A stretch of 64,000 bases of DNA. It comes from Franconibacter helveticus LMG 23732 (GTDB taxonomy: Bacteria > Pseudomonadota > Gammaproteobacteria > Enterobacterales > Enterobacteriaceae). The DNA is taken from the NCBI RefSeq assembly GCF_000463115.2, contig NZ_AWFX01000003.1, forward strand, positions 140,408-204,407. The letters are read 5' to 3'. Below are positions 42,213 to 51,883 of this stretch, in pieces. The translations under genes and the position numbers were made by a program. Below the pieces are notes generated by a model, which was given only the letters and a program-made list of their open reading frames with translations, was not told the DNA's origin and did not search any database. How positions within the stretch are numbered: position 1 is the stretch's first letter; each line of letters starts with the position of its first letter.

Positions 42213-42635
42213 ATGGCGATGCGTCTTAACGAAAACCTCGACGATAACGGCGAAATGCACGAAATCAACGTTACGCCGTTTATCGACGTAATGCTGGTGC
42301 TGCTGATTATCTTCATGGTGGCCGCGCCGCTTGCCACGGTGGATGTAAAGGTGAACCTTCCCGCCTCCACCAGCCAGCCGCAGCCGCGTCCGGAGAAGCC
42401 GATTTACCTGTCGGTGAAAGCGGATAAAACCATGTATCTTGGCAACGATCAGGTGACCGAAGAAACCATGATCAACGCGCTGAACGCGGCAACGGCCGGC
42501 AAGAAAGACACCACCGTCTTTTTCCGCGCGGATAAAACCGTGGATTACGAAACGATGATGAACGTAATGGATACGCTGCATCAGGCGGGATATCTGAAGA
42601 TTGGCCTGGTAGGCCAGGAAACCACGAAGAAGTAA
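42213..42635 (+). CDS. exbD: TonB-system protein ExbD
   Basis: A 140-residue protein with one N-terminal transmembrane helix carrying the essential aspartate (Asp25 in TPFIDVMLVLL), followed by a periplasmic domain (ADKTVDYETMMNVMDTLH). It works with ExbB and TonB to energise outer-membrane uptake of iron-siderophores and vitamin B12. It is co-transcribed with exbB, and a strong terminator follows. Confidence 0.96.
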   Translation: MAMRLNENLDDNGEMHEINVTPFIDVMLVLLIIFMVAAPLATVDVKVNLPASTSQPQPRPEKPIYLSVKADKTMYLGNDQVTEETMINALNAATAGKKDTTVFFRADKTVDYETMMNVMDTLHQAGYLKIGLVGQETTKK

Positions 42636-42649
42636 TCTCGTGGAGCAGA

Positions 42650-42675
42650 AAAAGCGCGGCGCAAGCCGCGCTTTT
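42650..42675 (+). terminator. exbBD terminator
   Basis: AAAAGCGCGGC, GCAA loop, GCCGCGCTTTT continuing into T7. A textbook rho-independent terminator 14 bases after exbD. Confidence 0.92.
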
Positions 42676-42816
42676 TTTATGGCTGTTTTAAGCGGTAAAG
42701 GCAAAGAGAGGCTGCATGCGGCTGCGGGCGCTTATCCCGCAAGGGCAACAGCCCGTTACACTATGCGCTTCGGGCCGATGCCGTGCAAAAGCCCGGCTCT
42801 GATGCGGATGTGCAGG

Positions 42817-43713
42817 TTAGCTCAGGTGTTCGCCGCCCGTTACGCCGTGTACTTCGGCGGTCACGTAGCTCGATTCCTGGCTTGCCAGGTAAACATAAAT
42901 CGGCGCCAGTTCCGCTGGCTGACCGGCGCGCTTCATTGGCGTCTGCTGGCCGAACTGCGGGATTTTCTCCTGCGGCTGCCCACCGCAAATTTGCAACGGC
43001 GTCCAGATTGGACCCGGCGCGACGATGTTCACGCGAATGCCTTTCTCCGCTACCTGTTTCGCAAGGCCGCGGCTGTAGTTCAGAATGGCGGCTTTAGTGG
43101 AAGCGTAATCCAGCAGGTGCGGGCTTGGCTGATAAGCCTGAATGGACGACGTCGTGATAATGCTGGCGCCCGGCTTAAGGTGCGGCAGCGCCTCCTGGGT
43201 AATCCAGAACAGCGCGAAAACGTTGGTGGCGTAAGTTTTCTGGAACTGCTCGCTGGTAAGATCGGCAATCTGCTCAACGGCGGTTTGCTTACCGGCAACC
43301 AGCGCCAGAATATCCAGTCCGCCCAGTTCCTGAATGGAGCGGCGCACCAGGTCGCGGGCAAACTGTTCGTCGGTTAAATCACCCGGGATCAGCACAGCCT
43401 TGCGGCCCGCCTCTTCAATCAGCTTTTTCACCTCTTCAGCATCTTCCTGCTCGGCAGGCAGATAGTTGATAACCACATCTGCGCCTTCACGCGCATAGGC
43501 AATAGCAGCGGCGCGGCCAATGCCGGAATCGCCCCCTGTTACCAGAGCCTTACGACCTTTGAGGCGCCCGCTTCCGACGTAACTCTGCTCACCGCAATCC
43601 GGTACCGGATCCATTTTCGCCTGTACGCCCGGCGCGGGTTGTTTTTGCTGAGGATATTCGCCGGTGTAGAACTGGGTGGTGGGGTCCTGAATTTTCGTCT
43701 GATCGTTTGCCAT
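42817..43713 (-). CDS. yghA: YghA-type short-chain dehydrogenase
   Basis: A 298-residue classical SDR with a long N-terminal extension (E. coli YghA 294). The NADP-binding motif is [20 protein letters not shown], and the catalytic Ser, Tyr and Lys are in TTSSIQAY and [12 protein letters not shown] glucose/aldehyde-type or general stress dehydrogenase is likely; the physiological substrate is unknown. It is convergent with exbBD, as in E. coli. Confidence 0.92.
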   Translation of the reverse strand: MANDQTKIQDPTTQFYTGEYPQQKQPAPGVQAKMDPVPDCGEQSYVGSGRLKGRKALVTGGDSGIGRAAAIAYAREGADVVINYLPAEQEDAEEVKKLIEEAGRKAVLIPGDLTDEQFARDLVRRSIQELGGLDILALVAGKQTAVEQIADLTSEQFQKTYATNVFALFWITQEALPHLKPGASIITTSSIQAYQPSPHLLDYASTKAAILNYSRGLAKQVAEKGIRVNIVAPGPIWTPLQICGGQPQEKIPQFGQQTPMKRAGQPAELAPIYVYLASQESSYVTAEVHGVTGGEHLS

Positions 43714-43878
43714 TAGATCGCTCCTCTGTTTGAAAGTCTCCCCTTAAGGGTAGTGCCTTCTGCTGTGCTGTCGAAAATTATCAGGATATTCCGGTAATCC
43801 CGGCCGTTCGGCAGGCTGACTCGTTTCTTCAGGCGAAAATGGCAACAGGCTGAAAGAGAATAAAAAAGCGCTACTGCA

Positions 43879-44487
43879 TCAGGATTTTGGCGGCGCGTCA
43901 GGAACGATCAGCGCAGGAGCGGTAACGGGTTTTGAGTAAGTGGCGGACCAGGGCGCCTGAAGAGGTGGCGCGGGCGGGGGCGTCTCTAAGGCAGGCAGGT
44001 CTGCCGCGCCGGGAACAGGCGCCACAGGCTCAGCAGGCGCAACAGGCTGCGACGCCACCGCTTGCGGCGTAATGGCTGGGGTTGCCGCTGGCGCAGCAGC
44101 GCCAGGTTTCACCGTGGCGGTTTTACAGGTGCCGTCGGCAAGCGTTCGGCTCAGCATCAGCGTTTGCGCTTCCTGCGCCTTAATGTGCTGATAATTTGCC
44201 TCAAGTTGCACCATAATTTGCGATTTCAACTCAGGGTAGCGGCTGATAATTTCCATTATCACCGCGCCGTAGACTTCTTCTTTTACCCGCAGCGGATAAA
44301 TGTCGCGGCGGTTTTGCCATTTAAGATTAACCAGCGCAGAGGGGATAGTGACCATCGCCCGCGTATACTCAGCAATGGCCAGATCGCGGGCATATATTAA
44401 TGCCTGCTGATTCTGACTTAAGATAAATTTCTGCTCAACCTGTTTATCTAAAGCGAAATAAATATCGTTATTGCTTATTTCGGCCAC
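43879..44487 (-). CDS. unrecognised protein with Ala/Pro-rich tail
   Basis: Not recognised. The 202 residues divide into an N-terminal helical region (about 1-115, with Lys, Glu and Gln clusters such as KQVEQKFILSQNQQAL) and a low-complexity C-terminal third rich in Ala and Pro (about 128-202). No signal peptide or membrane helix is seen. The start is GTG at 44487, five bases after the upstream gene's stop, so the two are co-transcribed. A small potassium-dependent or surface role cannot be inferred. It forms, with the next two genes, an insertion between yghA and yqhA relative to E. coli. Confidence 0.65.
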   Translation of the reverse strand: MAEISNNDIYFALDKQVEQKFILSQNQQALIYARDLAIAEYTRAMVTIPSALVNLKWQNRRDIYPLRVKEEVYGAVIMEIISRYPELKSQIMVQLEANYQHIKAQEAQTLMLSRTLADGTCKTATVKPGAAAPAATPAITPQAVASQPVAPAEPVAPVPGAADLPALETPPPAPPLQAPWSATYSKPVTAPALIVPDAPPKS

Positions 44488-44492
44488 GCCTG

Positions 44493-44894
44493 TTAATCCT
44501 CGAACTGATAAAATAGCGGCGTCGCTTTTTCCCGGGTAATGAGATTAAGCCAAATTTTATTACCGGCTTCGTTGATATGGGCCGTTTTTGCCGCTATCAG
44601 TTCCGCCAGTTCTTCCGCGCTTATGCTTTTATCTTCGACCAGGCCATTCAATACTTTAGCGAAAGTTTCGATTTTAACCACACAGAACAGGCGTTCTTTT
44701 ATATGACGGTCATGTTCTTCAAGCAGCATGTTGCCGCTTTGGCCCGCTCGTGATTTACTGGTTAATATATCGCTTTCATAGTCGGCAAGGGTTGGCTGCC
44801 CTTTAGTTAAATTTTCACTGCTTTCATCGGCCGCCGGCTGCGTGTCAGGAGTGGGAATATGATAGCGCGCCGGCACAATATTGTCGGGCAACAT
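44493..44894 (-). CDS. unrecognised acidic protein
   Basis: Not recognised. It is a 133-residue protein with a disordered-looking N-terminus (about 1-55, Pro/Thr/Asp/Ser-rich) and a helical C-terminal domain (FAKVLNGLVEDKSISAEELA, then INEAGNKIWLNLI). There is no signal or membrane segment. AAAGGAAA precedes the ATG. It is the first of two genes on this strand, divergent from the gene at 44999 across about 100 A/T-rich bases, and base composition is lower in GC than in the flanking conserved genes. Confidence 0.62.
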   Translation of the reverse strand: MLPDNIVPARYHIPTPDTQPAADESSENLTKGQPTLADYESDILTSKSRAGQSGNMLLEEHDRHIKERLFCVVKIETFAKVLNGLVEDKSISAEELAELIAAKTAHINEAGNKIWLNLITREKATPLFYQFED

Positions 44895-44998
44895 AATAAT
44901 ATTTCCTTTAAAATCAGAAAGGTAAATTGGATGGCAGGGCGGTTTGCGTTGACAATAACATGCCGCAAAATTAAAATCAAAGAAAACGGAGCCTGCAC

Positions 44999-45499
44999 AT
45001 GAGCACTATTTTTTATTGTGTCATCACTCTGCTGTTACTTTTATGCGTCGTCCTTTTATTAATGAAAGAGAGCGAAAGCAATAATAGTGAAAACGCGGCT
45101 GGCGCGAACCCGCCTTCGCCACAAAACCGCCAAAAGGGCGAAGAGCATTTTTCCGTATTGCTTAATGCCATTACGCCTGGCTGGTACTGGCGCGTTAATC
45201 ATGAATATAGCGATTTTATTAACGCGACTATTAAAAAAATGAGTTTTGAAGAACTTAACGCGACGCCGGGGTTATTTGAGGCGCAGCGTCGGTGCAGCAA
45301 CCTTAATTCCGCAGTTTATAAATATTACGATAATTTAAAAAAGCGTTGTCTGAACGGCGAGTTAGTGATGTTCTCTGATATTGAAGTGCTGAATTTACGC
45401 CATTGTTTCCAGGAGTTTAGCATTGAGGCGTATCCTGCGCTGGTCGCTATCGTCTGGCCGCAGTACCAGCGCCCGCAGGTGACGCTTTCCGAGGTTTGA
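44999..45499 (+). CDS. unrecognised membrane-anchored protein
   Basis: Not recognised. The 166 residues start with one strongly hydrophobic helix (about 4-22), probably an uncleaved anchor. A short disordered linker follows, then a soluble domain with aromatic motifs (PGWYWRVNHEYSDF, NAVYKYYDNL-like, WPQYQRP). CGGAG lies seven bases before the ATG. It is divergent from the two genes to its left; together they look like one small accessory unit. Confidence 0.65.
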   Translation: MSTIFYCVITLLLLLCVVLLLMKESESNNSENAAGANPPSPQNRQKGEEHFSVLLNAITPGWYWRVNHEYSDFINATIKKMSFEELNATPGLFEAQRRCSNLNSAVYKYYDNLKKRCLNGELVMFSDIEVLNLRHCFQEFSIEAYPALVAIVWPQYQRPQVTLSEV

Positions 45500-45554
45500 C
45501 GGCGGCCAGGTTGCCTGGCGTTCACCTTTCTGCGTTATACTGAACTTCTTTTAA

Positions 45555-46067
<513 letters not shown>

Positions 46068-46069
46068 TA

Positions 46070-46097
46070 AAAACCCACGGCCCGCGCCGTGGGTTTT
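46070..46097. terminator. bidirectional terminator between yqhA and yghZ
   Basis: AAAACCCACGGC, four-base loop, GCCGTGGGTTTT, between converging genes. Each strand ends in four uridines. Confidence 0.88.
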
Positions 46098-46113
46098 GCG
46101 TTCTGCGCCCGTC

Positions 46114-47154
46114 TTATTTGTCTGACGAAGCCTGCCAGAGGTTTAACGCCCCATCCGCCACATGCTCGTCGATTTTCGCCAGCTCCTCAGCCGTAAATTG
46201 CAGGTTCGCCAGCGCCTGTACATTCTCTTCAAGCTGTTCGGGGCGGCTTGCGCCAATCAGCACCGACGTAACGCGCTCATCTTTCAGCAGCCAGCTTAAC
46301 GCCATTTGCGCCATGCTCTGGCCGCGCTTTTGCGCCATTTCATTCAGCAGCCGCAGGCTGTTGAGGTTTTGCTCGGTCAGCATGTTTTCTGTCAGCCCGC
46401 GCGCCTTTTTGCCTTCATACTGCATGCGCGAGCCTTCCGGAATGCCGTTGAGATATTTGCCGGTCAACAGCCCCTGCGCCAGCGGCGTAAAGGCGATGCA
46501 GCCCGCGCCGTTGCGCTCAAGGGTATCGAGCAGCCCGCTTTTATCCACCCAGCGGTTCAGCAGGTTATAAGAGGGTTGATGAATCAACAGCGGAATTTTC
46601 CACTCGCGCAGCAGCTCCGCCATTTTTTGCGTGCGTTCGGGCGAATATGACGAGATGCCGACATAAAGCGCCTTGCCGCTCTGCACCGCCTGAGCCAGCG
46701 CCGAGGCAGTCTCTTCCATCGGCGTTCTTTCATCCACGCGGTGCGAATAGAAGATATCGACATACTCCAGGCCCAGCCGTTGCAGGCTCTGGTCAAGGCT
46801 TGCCAGCAGATATTTGCGCGAACCGCCGGCGCCGTAAGGGCCAGGCCACATGTCATAACCCGCTTTGGTGGAGATAATCAGCTCGTCGCGATAAGGGGCG
46901 AAATCGGTTTTCAGCAGACGGCCAAAATTCTCTTCCGCGCTGCCGGGAGGCGGACCGTAGTTATTGGCGAGATCGAAATGCGTTATGCCCAGATCGAACG
47001 CTTTATGCAGCAAAGCGCGCTGTGAATCCAGCGTGCTGCCGTGGCCGAAGCTGTGCCACAGGCCAAGCGACAGCGCAGGCAGCTGTAGCCCGCTGCGGCC
47101 GCAAAAACGGTACTGCATCCGCTCGTAGCGGGCGGGGTCGGCAAGGTACGGCAT
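46114..47154 (-). CDS. gpr: L-glyceraldehyde 3-phosphate reductase (aldo-keto reductase YghZ)
   Basis: A 346-residue aldo-keto reductase of the AKR14/potassium-channel-beta-like group, equal in length to E. coli YghZ/Gpr, which reduces methylglyoxal and L-glyceraldehyde 3-phosphate. Catalytic residues are seen in HFDLANNYGPPPGSAEENFG (Asp, Tyr), STKAGYDMW (Lys) and YSHRVDERTP (His). The C-terminal NADPH-binding motif is SVLIGASRPEQLEEN. It is divergent from the yghX-like gene; GAAAC-GCC-GTTTC at 47183-47195 in the shared region may be an operator. Confidence 0.94.
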   Translation of the reverse strand: MPYLADPARYERMQYRFCGRSGLQLPALSLGLWHSFGHGSTLDSQRALLHKAFDLGITHFDLANNYGPPPGSAEENFGRLLKTDFAPYRDELIISTKAGYDMWPGPYGAGGSRKYLLASLDQSLQRLGLEYVDIFYSHRVDERTPMEETASALAQAVQSGKALYVGISSYSPERTQKMAELLREWKIPLLIHQPSYNLLNRWVDKSGLLDTLERNGAGCIAFTPLAQGLLTGKYLNGIPEGSRMQYEGKKARGLTENMLTEQNLNSLRLLNEMAQKRGQSMAQMALSWLLKDERVTSVLIGASRPEQLEENVQALANLQFTAEELAKIDEHVADGALNLWQASSDK

Positions 47155-47182
47155 GGTTTCTCCTTGTATAGAGTCATTATTT

Positions 47183-47195
47183 GAAACGCCGTTTC
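47183..47195. promoter_or_regulatory. inverted repeat between yghZ and the yghX-like gene
   Basis: GAAAC, GCC, GTTTC: a perfect 5-3-5 dyad 28 bases upstream of yghZ. Its binding protein is unknown. Confidence 0.35.
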
Positions 47196-47331
47196 TATAT
47201 TAGCGAGTCACCGTCAGAGGACAAGCGCGCAGCGTCATACATTTGCCTGATAATTTGTCCGATTTTTAGGCAATTCCCGGCGCTTGTGCTTCGCTTATAG
47301 GGCCGAATCGCATACCAGAAAGGGAGCCGCC

Positions 47332-48219
47332 ATGACCCGCCTGACCGCCAAAGACTTTCCGCAGGAACTGCTCGATTATTACGACTACTACGCCCACGGC
47401 AAAATCAGCAAACGCGAGTTTTTGCAGCTGGCGGCGAAATACGCCGTAGGCGGCATGACCGCGCTGGCGCTGTTCGACCTGCTTAAACCCAACTATGCGC
47501 TGGCGCAGCAGGTAGAGTTCACCGACCCGGATATCTATCCGCAATACATCCATTACCCGTCGCCCAACGGTCACGGGCAGGTGCGCGGCTATCTGGTGTT
47601 GCCAAAGAAAATGAACGGCAAAGCGCCGGCGGTGGTGGTCGTGCACGAGAACCGTGGCCTGAACCCGTACATAGAAGATGTGGCGCGCCGCGTAGCAAAG
47701 GCGGGGTTTATCGCGCTGGCGCCGGACGGGCTCTCCTCCGTGGGCGGCTATCCGGGCAATGACGATGAAGGGCGCGAGCTTCAGCAGAAAGTGGATCCGC
47801 AAAAGCTGATGAACGATTTTTTCGCCGCCATTGAATTCATGATGCAGCATGAAGGCGCGAGCGGAAAAGTGGGCATTACCGGCTTCTGCTACGGCGGCGG
47901 CGTAGCCAATGCCGCAGCGGTGGCTTACCCGGAACTGGCCGCCGCAGTGCCATTTTATGGCCGCCAGGCGCCTCTGGAGGAGGTTGCCAACATTAAAGCG
48001 CCGCTGTTGCTGCATTACGCTGAGCTGGATACCCGCATCAATGAAGGCTGGCCTGCTTACGAAGAGGCGCTGAAAAAGGCGGGAAAAACCTATGAAGCGT
48101 ATATTTATCCAGGCGTAAACCACGGCTTTCATAATGACTCGACGCCGCGTTATGACAAAGCCGCCGCCGATCTTGCCTGGAGCCGCACCATCGCCTGGTT
48201 TAACAAATATCTGGTGTAA
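47332..48219 (+). CDS. yghX: YghX-type dienelactone hydrolase family protein
   Basis: A 295-residue alpha/beta hydrolase of the dienelactone hydrolase family. The catalytic triad is Cys in [14 protein letters not shown], Asp in [11 protein letters not shown] and His in VNHGFHND. The N-terminus carries [20 protein letters not shown], like a Tat signal with Lys-Arg in place of Arg-Arg, so export is possible. The ATG at 47332 follows AGGGAG. The gene is broken in E. coli K-12 but looks intact here. The substrate is unknown. Confidence 0.87.
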   Translation: MTRLTAKDFPQELLDYYDYYAHGKISKREFLQLAAKYAVGGMTALALFDLLKPNYALAQQVEFTDPDIYPQYIHYPSPNGHGQVRGYLVLPKKMNGKAPAVVVVHENRGLNPYIEDVARRVAKAGFIALAPDGLSSVGGYPGNDDEGRELQQKVDPQKLMNDFFAAIEFMMQHEGASGKVGITGFCYGGGVANAAAVAYPELAAAVPFYGRQAPLEEVANIKAPLLLHYAELDTRINEGWPAYEEALKKAGKTYEAYIYPGVNHGFHNDSTPRYDKAAADLAWSRTIAWFNKYLV

Positions 48220-48232
48220 AAAAATGTTTTGC

Positions 48233-48262
48233 CCTGCCTGCGCTATATCGAGCGGGCAGGGA
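48233..48262. terminator. hairpin after the yghX-like gene
   Basis: CCCTGCCTGCGCT and AGCGGGCAGGG pair imperfectly across ATATCG. There is no T-run on the plus strand, so it is a weak terminator at best. Confidence 0.4.
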
Positions 48263-48402
48263 ATAGTTACGTGAAGTTATTATGACAATTCTGTTTATTT
48301 CTGCGAAATAAGCCGAGTCTCAGCGGCACAAAAATCCCATTGTCTATACTAAAAGGCGCGTTTGGCCTGAGCCTGCTTTTTTATAAATTAAGGGAGAACA
48401 GA

Positions 48403-49506
48403 ATGGAGATACTTCAGCAAACCAATTTCATACGGTTACTGACCTCGCCGTCATTCTGGACTAATGTGCTGCTGGTGGTGGTGATTACCGCAGTCACGTA
48501 CTGGGTGGCAAATAAAATCCTGGCGGTATTGCATAAAAGAATCGCCAACTGGACGAAAGATCATGAGAGCGCCACGCTCTACCGCGTTTTTCTCGACGTT
48601 ATCAGTAAAACCCGTAAGGCGTTAATTCTCGTTGCCGCCTTCTTATTCAGCCTGCAATTCGTCACGCTTTCAGACCGGCTGCATAGCCTGATTTCCCACG
48701 CCTGGTTTTTGGTGCTGGCGCTGCAAATCGCCATGTGGCTCGACCAGGCCGTTCAGTCATGGATGCGTAATTCGCTGTTAAGGCCGGGCCTGCACCGCAA
48801 TCCGGTTACGCTTATCATTCTCGGGCTGATGATCCGCGCGCTTATCTGGTCGATTATGCTGCTTTCTATTCTGGCAAACGCCGGGGTAGATATTACCGCG
48901 CTGGTGGCGAGCCTTGGCGTCGGCGGTATCGCCATTGCGCTGGCGGTGCAAACCGTATTAAGCGATGTGTTTGCCTCGCTCTCTATCGGTATTGATAAAC
49001 CGTTTGAAATTGGCGACTTTATTGTCTTTAACGATGTATCCGGCACCATTGAGCATATTGGTTTAAAAACCACGCGTATTCGCAGCTTAAGCGGCGAGCA
49101 AATAGTTTGCGCGAACGCCCTTTTATTGCAGCAGACTATTCATAATTACAAGCGTATGCAGACGCGCCGAATTGTATTTACCTTCGGCATCGCTTATTCC
49201 ACGCCGCCGGATAAAATCCGTAAAATCGGCCCGATGGTTAAACGCGTTATTGAAAGTATTAAGGAGACGAAATTCGATCGCGCCCACTTCTCGGTATTTG
49301 ATCAGGATCGCCTGACCTTTGAAGTGGTGCATATTCTTAATACAGCCGATTACAATCAATATATGGATATTCAGCAGGAAATTAACCTGCGCATTATGGA
49401 AGAGCTTGAAGAGTTAGGCGTTAAGCTTGCTATTCCGAGCCGGATTATTATTCCGGCAGAACAGCCGGAGGACGAGCCGCAGGAGCAAGAGCGCCTGCGC
49501 GCCTGA
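48403..49506 (+). CDS. MscS-family mechanosensitive channel
   Basis: A 367-residue small-conductance mechanosensitive channel homologue. Four or five N-terminal transmembrane segments are followed by the pore-lining helix region GVGGIAIALAVQTVLSDVF and the beta domain (FEIGDFIVFNDVSGTIEHIG, then TTRIRSLSGEQIVCANA), and a C-terminal alpha/beta domain. Such channels release solutes on hypo-osmotic shock. It is longer than MscS (286) because of an extended N-terminal membrane part and a Glu/Pro-rich tail. Which E. coli paralogue it matches is unclear. GGGAG precedes the ATG; an upstream in-frame start at 48340 lacks a site. Confidence 0.88.
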   Translation: MEILQQTNFIRLLTSPSFWTNVLLVVVITAVTYWVANKILAVLHKRIANWTKDHESATLYRVFLDVISKTRKALILVAAFLFSLQFVTLSDRLHSLISHAWFLVLALQIAMWLDQAVQSWMRNSLLRPGLHRNPVTLIILGLMIRALIWSIMLLSILANAGVDITALVASLGVGGIAIALAVQTVLSDVFASLSIGIDKPFEIGDFIVFNDVSGTIEHIGLKTTRIRSLSGEQIVCANALLLQQTIHNYKRMQTRRIVFTFGIAYSTPPDKIRKIGPMVKRVIESIKETKFDRAHFSVFDQDRLTFEVVHILNTADYNQYMDIQQEINLRIMEELEELGVKLAIPSRIIIPAEQPEDEPQEQERLRA

Positions 49507-49529
49507 GGCCAGACCGTTGCCAGCATGAT

Positions 49530-49553
49530 CCCGCCGACGGCCCCGTCGGCGGG
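49530..49553. terminator. hairpin between converging genes
   Basis: CCCGCCGACGG, two bases, CCGTCGGCGGG: an 11-pair perfect stem between the channel gene and the unrecognised gene at 49560. Neither side has a T-run. Confidence 0.6.
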
Positions 49554-49559
49554 AGAGGC

Positions 49560-50705
49560 TTAATTTACGATTGCCGCTTTGCTTACGCCGCCCTGTTCAT
49601 CAAAAGCGATAGCGAGACGAAACTTGCCGCTGCCAGAAACCACTTTTTGCAGATTGTTTTGTAAGCCGAGGTATTCGATATCGAAGTTTGCCTGCGCATA
49701 TTGCGCAGCGTTTACCGATTCGCTTACGGTTTGCATCAGCTTAAAGCGGCGTAATTCCAGCAGCTCATCACTGTTAAAGCGGGCGTTTTTCAACAGCGCT
49801 TCGCTACGGCTAACAATAGCGCTGTGCAAAAGCGCCATGATCTGCTGCCATCCGTCAGATTTAACCCGGAACTGACTAAAGGATTTACTGGTCGGATCAA
49901 GACAGGCGCCCAGGTAGTTCAACAGCAACGCCAGCTTAAGAATCAGGTTGTGGCGCAGCGCTAAAGCGTTAATTTTTTCAACGTGGGCGAGCAGGGCTTT
50001 ATAGGTGTCGCCTGTACCGAAGCGGTCCGCATCCTGCTGGTTGTTAATGGCGTCTATAAGTGATTTAACGTCAAAGAAAAGATTGGATTGCCATTCGTTC
50101 GCATCCGTAACGGTGTCTTCAATCTTGTTTTTTATCTGTTGAGAAGTTTCCGTGTCGAAATCGCCGTTTTTCAGCTTAACGATAAGCCCTTGCAGATACT
50201 CAATGCGCCCATGAATTTTCGCTAACTTCTCGTTTTCAATGGTGGTGCGCAGGTCGCTAAGCGAGGCCTGAATATCATTAAGCGTGCGGTTTATATCCGC
50301 CAGATGAGACTGCGCCACGATAATACTGAGCAGTTGAAACGAGCCGGCAGCCAGCTGTTTTATCTTGCCGCCTTCGATAATCCGCGCTTTGCCGACAATC
50401 TTACGGCTGCCTTTATCCACCACATCGGCCAGGGTTTCGCCGGTTGTGGTTTGCATCATTTTATATGCGCCGCTCTCAAGCCCTTTTTTGATCTCCGGTT
50501 TGAAAAGCAGCTCAACGGTGCGGTTGGGGACACTGGCGTAACCGGAAAAGATTTGCCCGGCAAGATCGGCAACGCGGGATAACTCCCGGGGCTCGGTAAT
50601 AAACTGACTGGCGTCATTCGGGAAAACATCCAGCGGCTGCGCAACAATAATGGGCTGCTGGTTTTCATTAAGGAGGGTGAGTCTGAGACTCTCTTCTTCA
50701 TTCAT
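49560..50705 (-). CDS. unrecognised 381-residue helical protein
   Basis: Not recognised. It is a soluble, largely helical protein with no signal peptide. An N-terminal region (about 1-110) with mixed secondary structure includes a glycine-containing segment (GGKIKQLAAGSFQLLSIIVA, moderately hydrophobic). A coiled-coil stretch follows (about 135-180, LNDIQASLSDLRTTIENEKL), then a long helical domain, ending in a short beta-like tail (GKFRLAIAFDEQGG). Its base composition is lower in GC than the neighbours. It stands alone between converging and tandem genes with no obvious partner. The ribosome site is weak. Confidence 0.62.
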   Translation of the reverse strand: MNEEESLRLTLLNENQQPIIVAQPLDVFPNDASQFITEPRELSRVADLAGQIFSGYASVPNRTVELLFKPEIKKGLESGAYKMMQTTTGETLADVVDKGSRKIVGKARIIEGGKIKQLAAGSFQLLSIIVAQSHLADINRTLNDIQASLSDLRTTIENEKLAKIHGRIEYLQGLIVKLKNGDFDTETSQQIKNKIEDTVTDANEWQSNLFFDVKSLIDAINNQQDADRFGTGDTYKALLAHVEKINALALRHNLILKLALLLNYLGACLDPTSKSFSQFRVKSDGWQQIMALLHSAIVSRSEALLKNARFNSDELLELRRFKLMQTVSESVNAAQYAQANFDIEYLGLQNNLQKVVSGSGKFRLAIAFDEQGGVSKAAIVN

Positions 50706-50837
50706 TATTATGAGGACCCTGTTAAATGGCGGACAGCGGGGATGTACCCGTTAACGTCATTATCGGTAAGAAGTGCGTTTTATTTAGCGGAAAATGAACA
50801 GACCCCTGAAAGTAACCCGAATAAATGACAGGGGATG

Positions 50838-51788
50838 TCACCGCTGCGCCAGCGCCACGCCGTTTTTCCCTGCGTGCTTCACGCGATACATCGCCTCGTC
50901 GGCGCGCAGCAGCGCTTCGTTAAAATCATCTTCACCGCGCACCTCATGAATGCCAATCGACGCGCCAATCTGCGCGTTGCCGTTATCCAGCTCAAACGGG
51001 TCAAGCGCGGCTTTCAGGCAGCCGCGCGCCGCGCTCTCTGTAAGCGGATGGCGCAGGCTAAAAGGCAGCAGCAGGATAAATTCGTCGCCGCCGAGCCGGC
51101 CAATCTCCACGCCAGGCGGGCAGGCTTCGCGCATGCGCCCGGCAAGCTCAACCAGCACCATGTCGCCGCTGCGGTGGCCGAGCGTGTCGTTTACGTTTTT
51201 AAAATCATCGAGATCGATAAACGCCACGCAAAGCGGCCCCTGCTGCTTTAAGGTTTCAAAGCGGGTTTGCAGCGCATGGCGGTTGGTGAGGCCGGTTAGC
51301 GGGTCGTGGTTGGCAAGCTTTGCGAGCTGCGCTTCATACTGCTTCTCTTTCGTCATATCGATGTGGGTGCCGGTCACCTTCAACGGCTTGCCGTCGCTGT
51401 CCCATTCGCTGACGCGACCACGATCCAGCACCCAGGTCACGGTGCCGTTTTTGTGCTGCATGCGGTGCAACGCCTCATAAAACGGCGTGTTGCCCGCCAG
51501 ATGGTTATAAAAAGCCGACAGCACCATTTCTTTATCTTCCGGGTGCAGATGCTCGCGCCAGACATCAAAGTGCGCGCTCAGCTCTTTTGGCTGATAGCCC
51601 AGCATCGAACCCCAGCGACGGTTGTAAATAATTAACTTGCCGCTGGGAATATCCAGCTGCCACAGGCACAGCCCGGTGCCGTCAAGCGCGGCGCTGAGCT
51701 TATGGCGGGCATCGTGCGCGATACGCTTTAGCCGGGCGTTGTGCTTTTTCAGGTTCTGGATCTGTTGTTTTAGCGCGAGTTCGGACAT
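50838..51788 (-). CDS. PAS-GGDEF diguanylate cyclase
   Basis: A 316-residue cytoplasmic c-di-GMP synthase. After a short coiled coil (1-30) comes a PAS/PAC domain (about 31-155, with WREHLHPEDKEMVLSAF and the PAC motif VTGTHIDMTKEKQ). A GGDEF domain (about 165-315) with intact active site GRLGGDEFILLL and DPLTGLTNRHAL follows. No RxxD inhibitory site precedes the active site, so product inhibition may be absent. There is no membrane segment; the PAS ligand is unknown. The gene lies downstream of the Amadori operon on the same strand but is probably independent. Confidence 0.88.
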   Translation of the reverse strand: MSELALKQQIQNLKKHNARLKRIAHDARHKLSAALDGTGLCLWQLDIPSGKLIIYNRRWGSMLGYQPKELSAHFDVWREHLHPEDKEMVLSAFYNHLAGNTPFYEALHRMQHKNGTVTWVLDRGRVSEWDSDGKPLKVTGTHIDMTKEKQYEAQLAKLANHDPLTGLTNRHALQTRFETLKQQGPLCVAFIDLDDFKNVNDTLGHRSGDMVLVELAGRMREACPPGVEIGRLGGDEFILLLPFSLRHPLTESAARGCLKAALDPFELDNGNAQIGASIGIHEVRGEDDFNEALLRADEAMYRVKHAGKNGVALAQR

Positions 51789-51883
51789 CTATAAAAATTG
51801 TGAATAAATAATGCCCATTTTTGGCAGGAGTGATTCAGCTTGTAAATATGGCGCGCGAAATAAGCTGGCCGTCCGGGCAAAAG

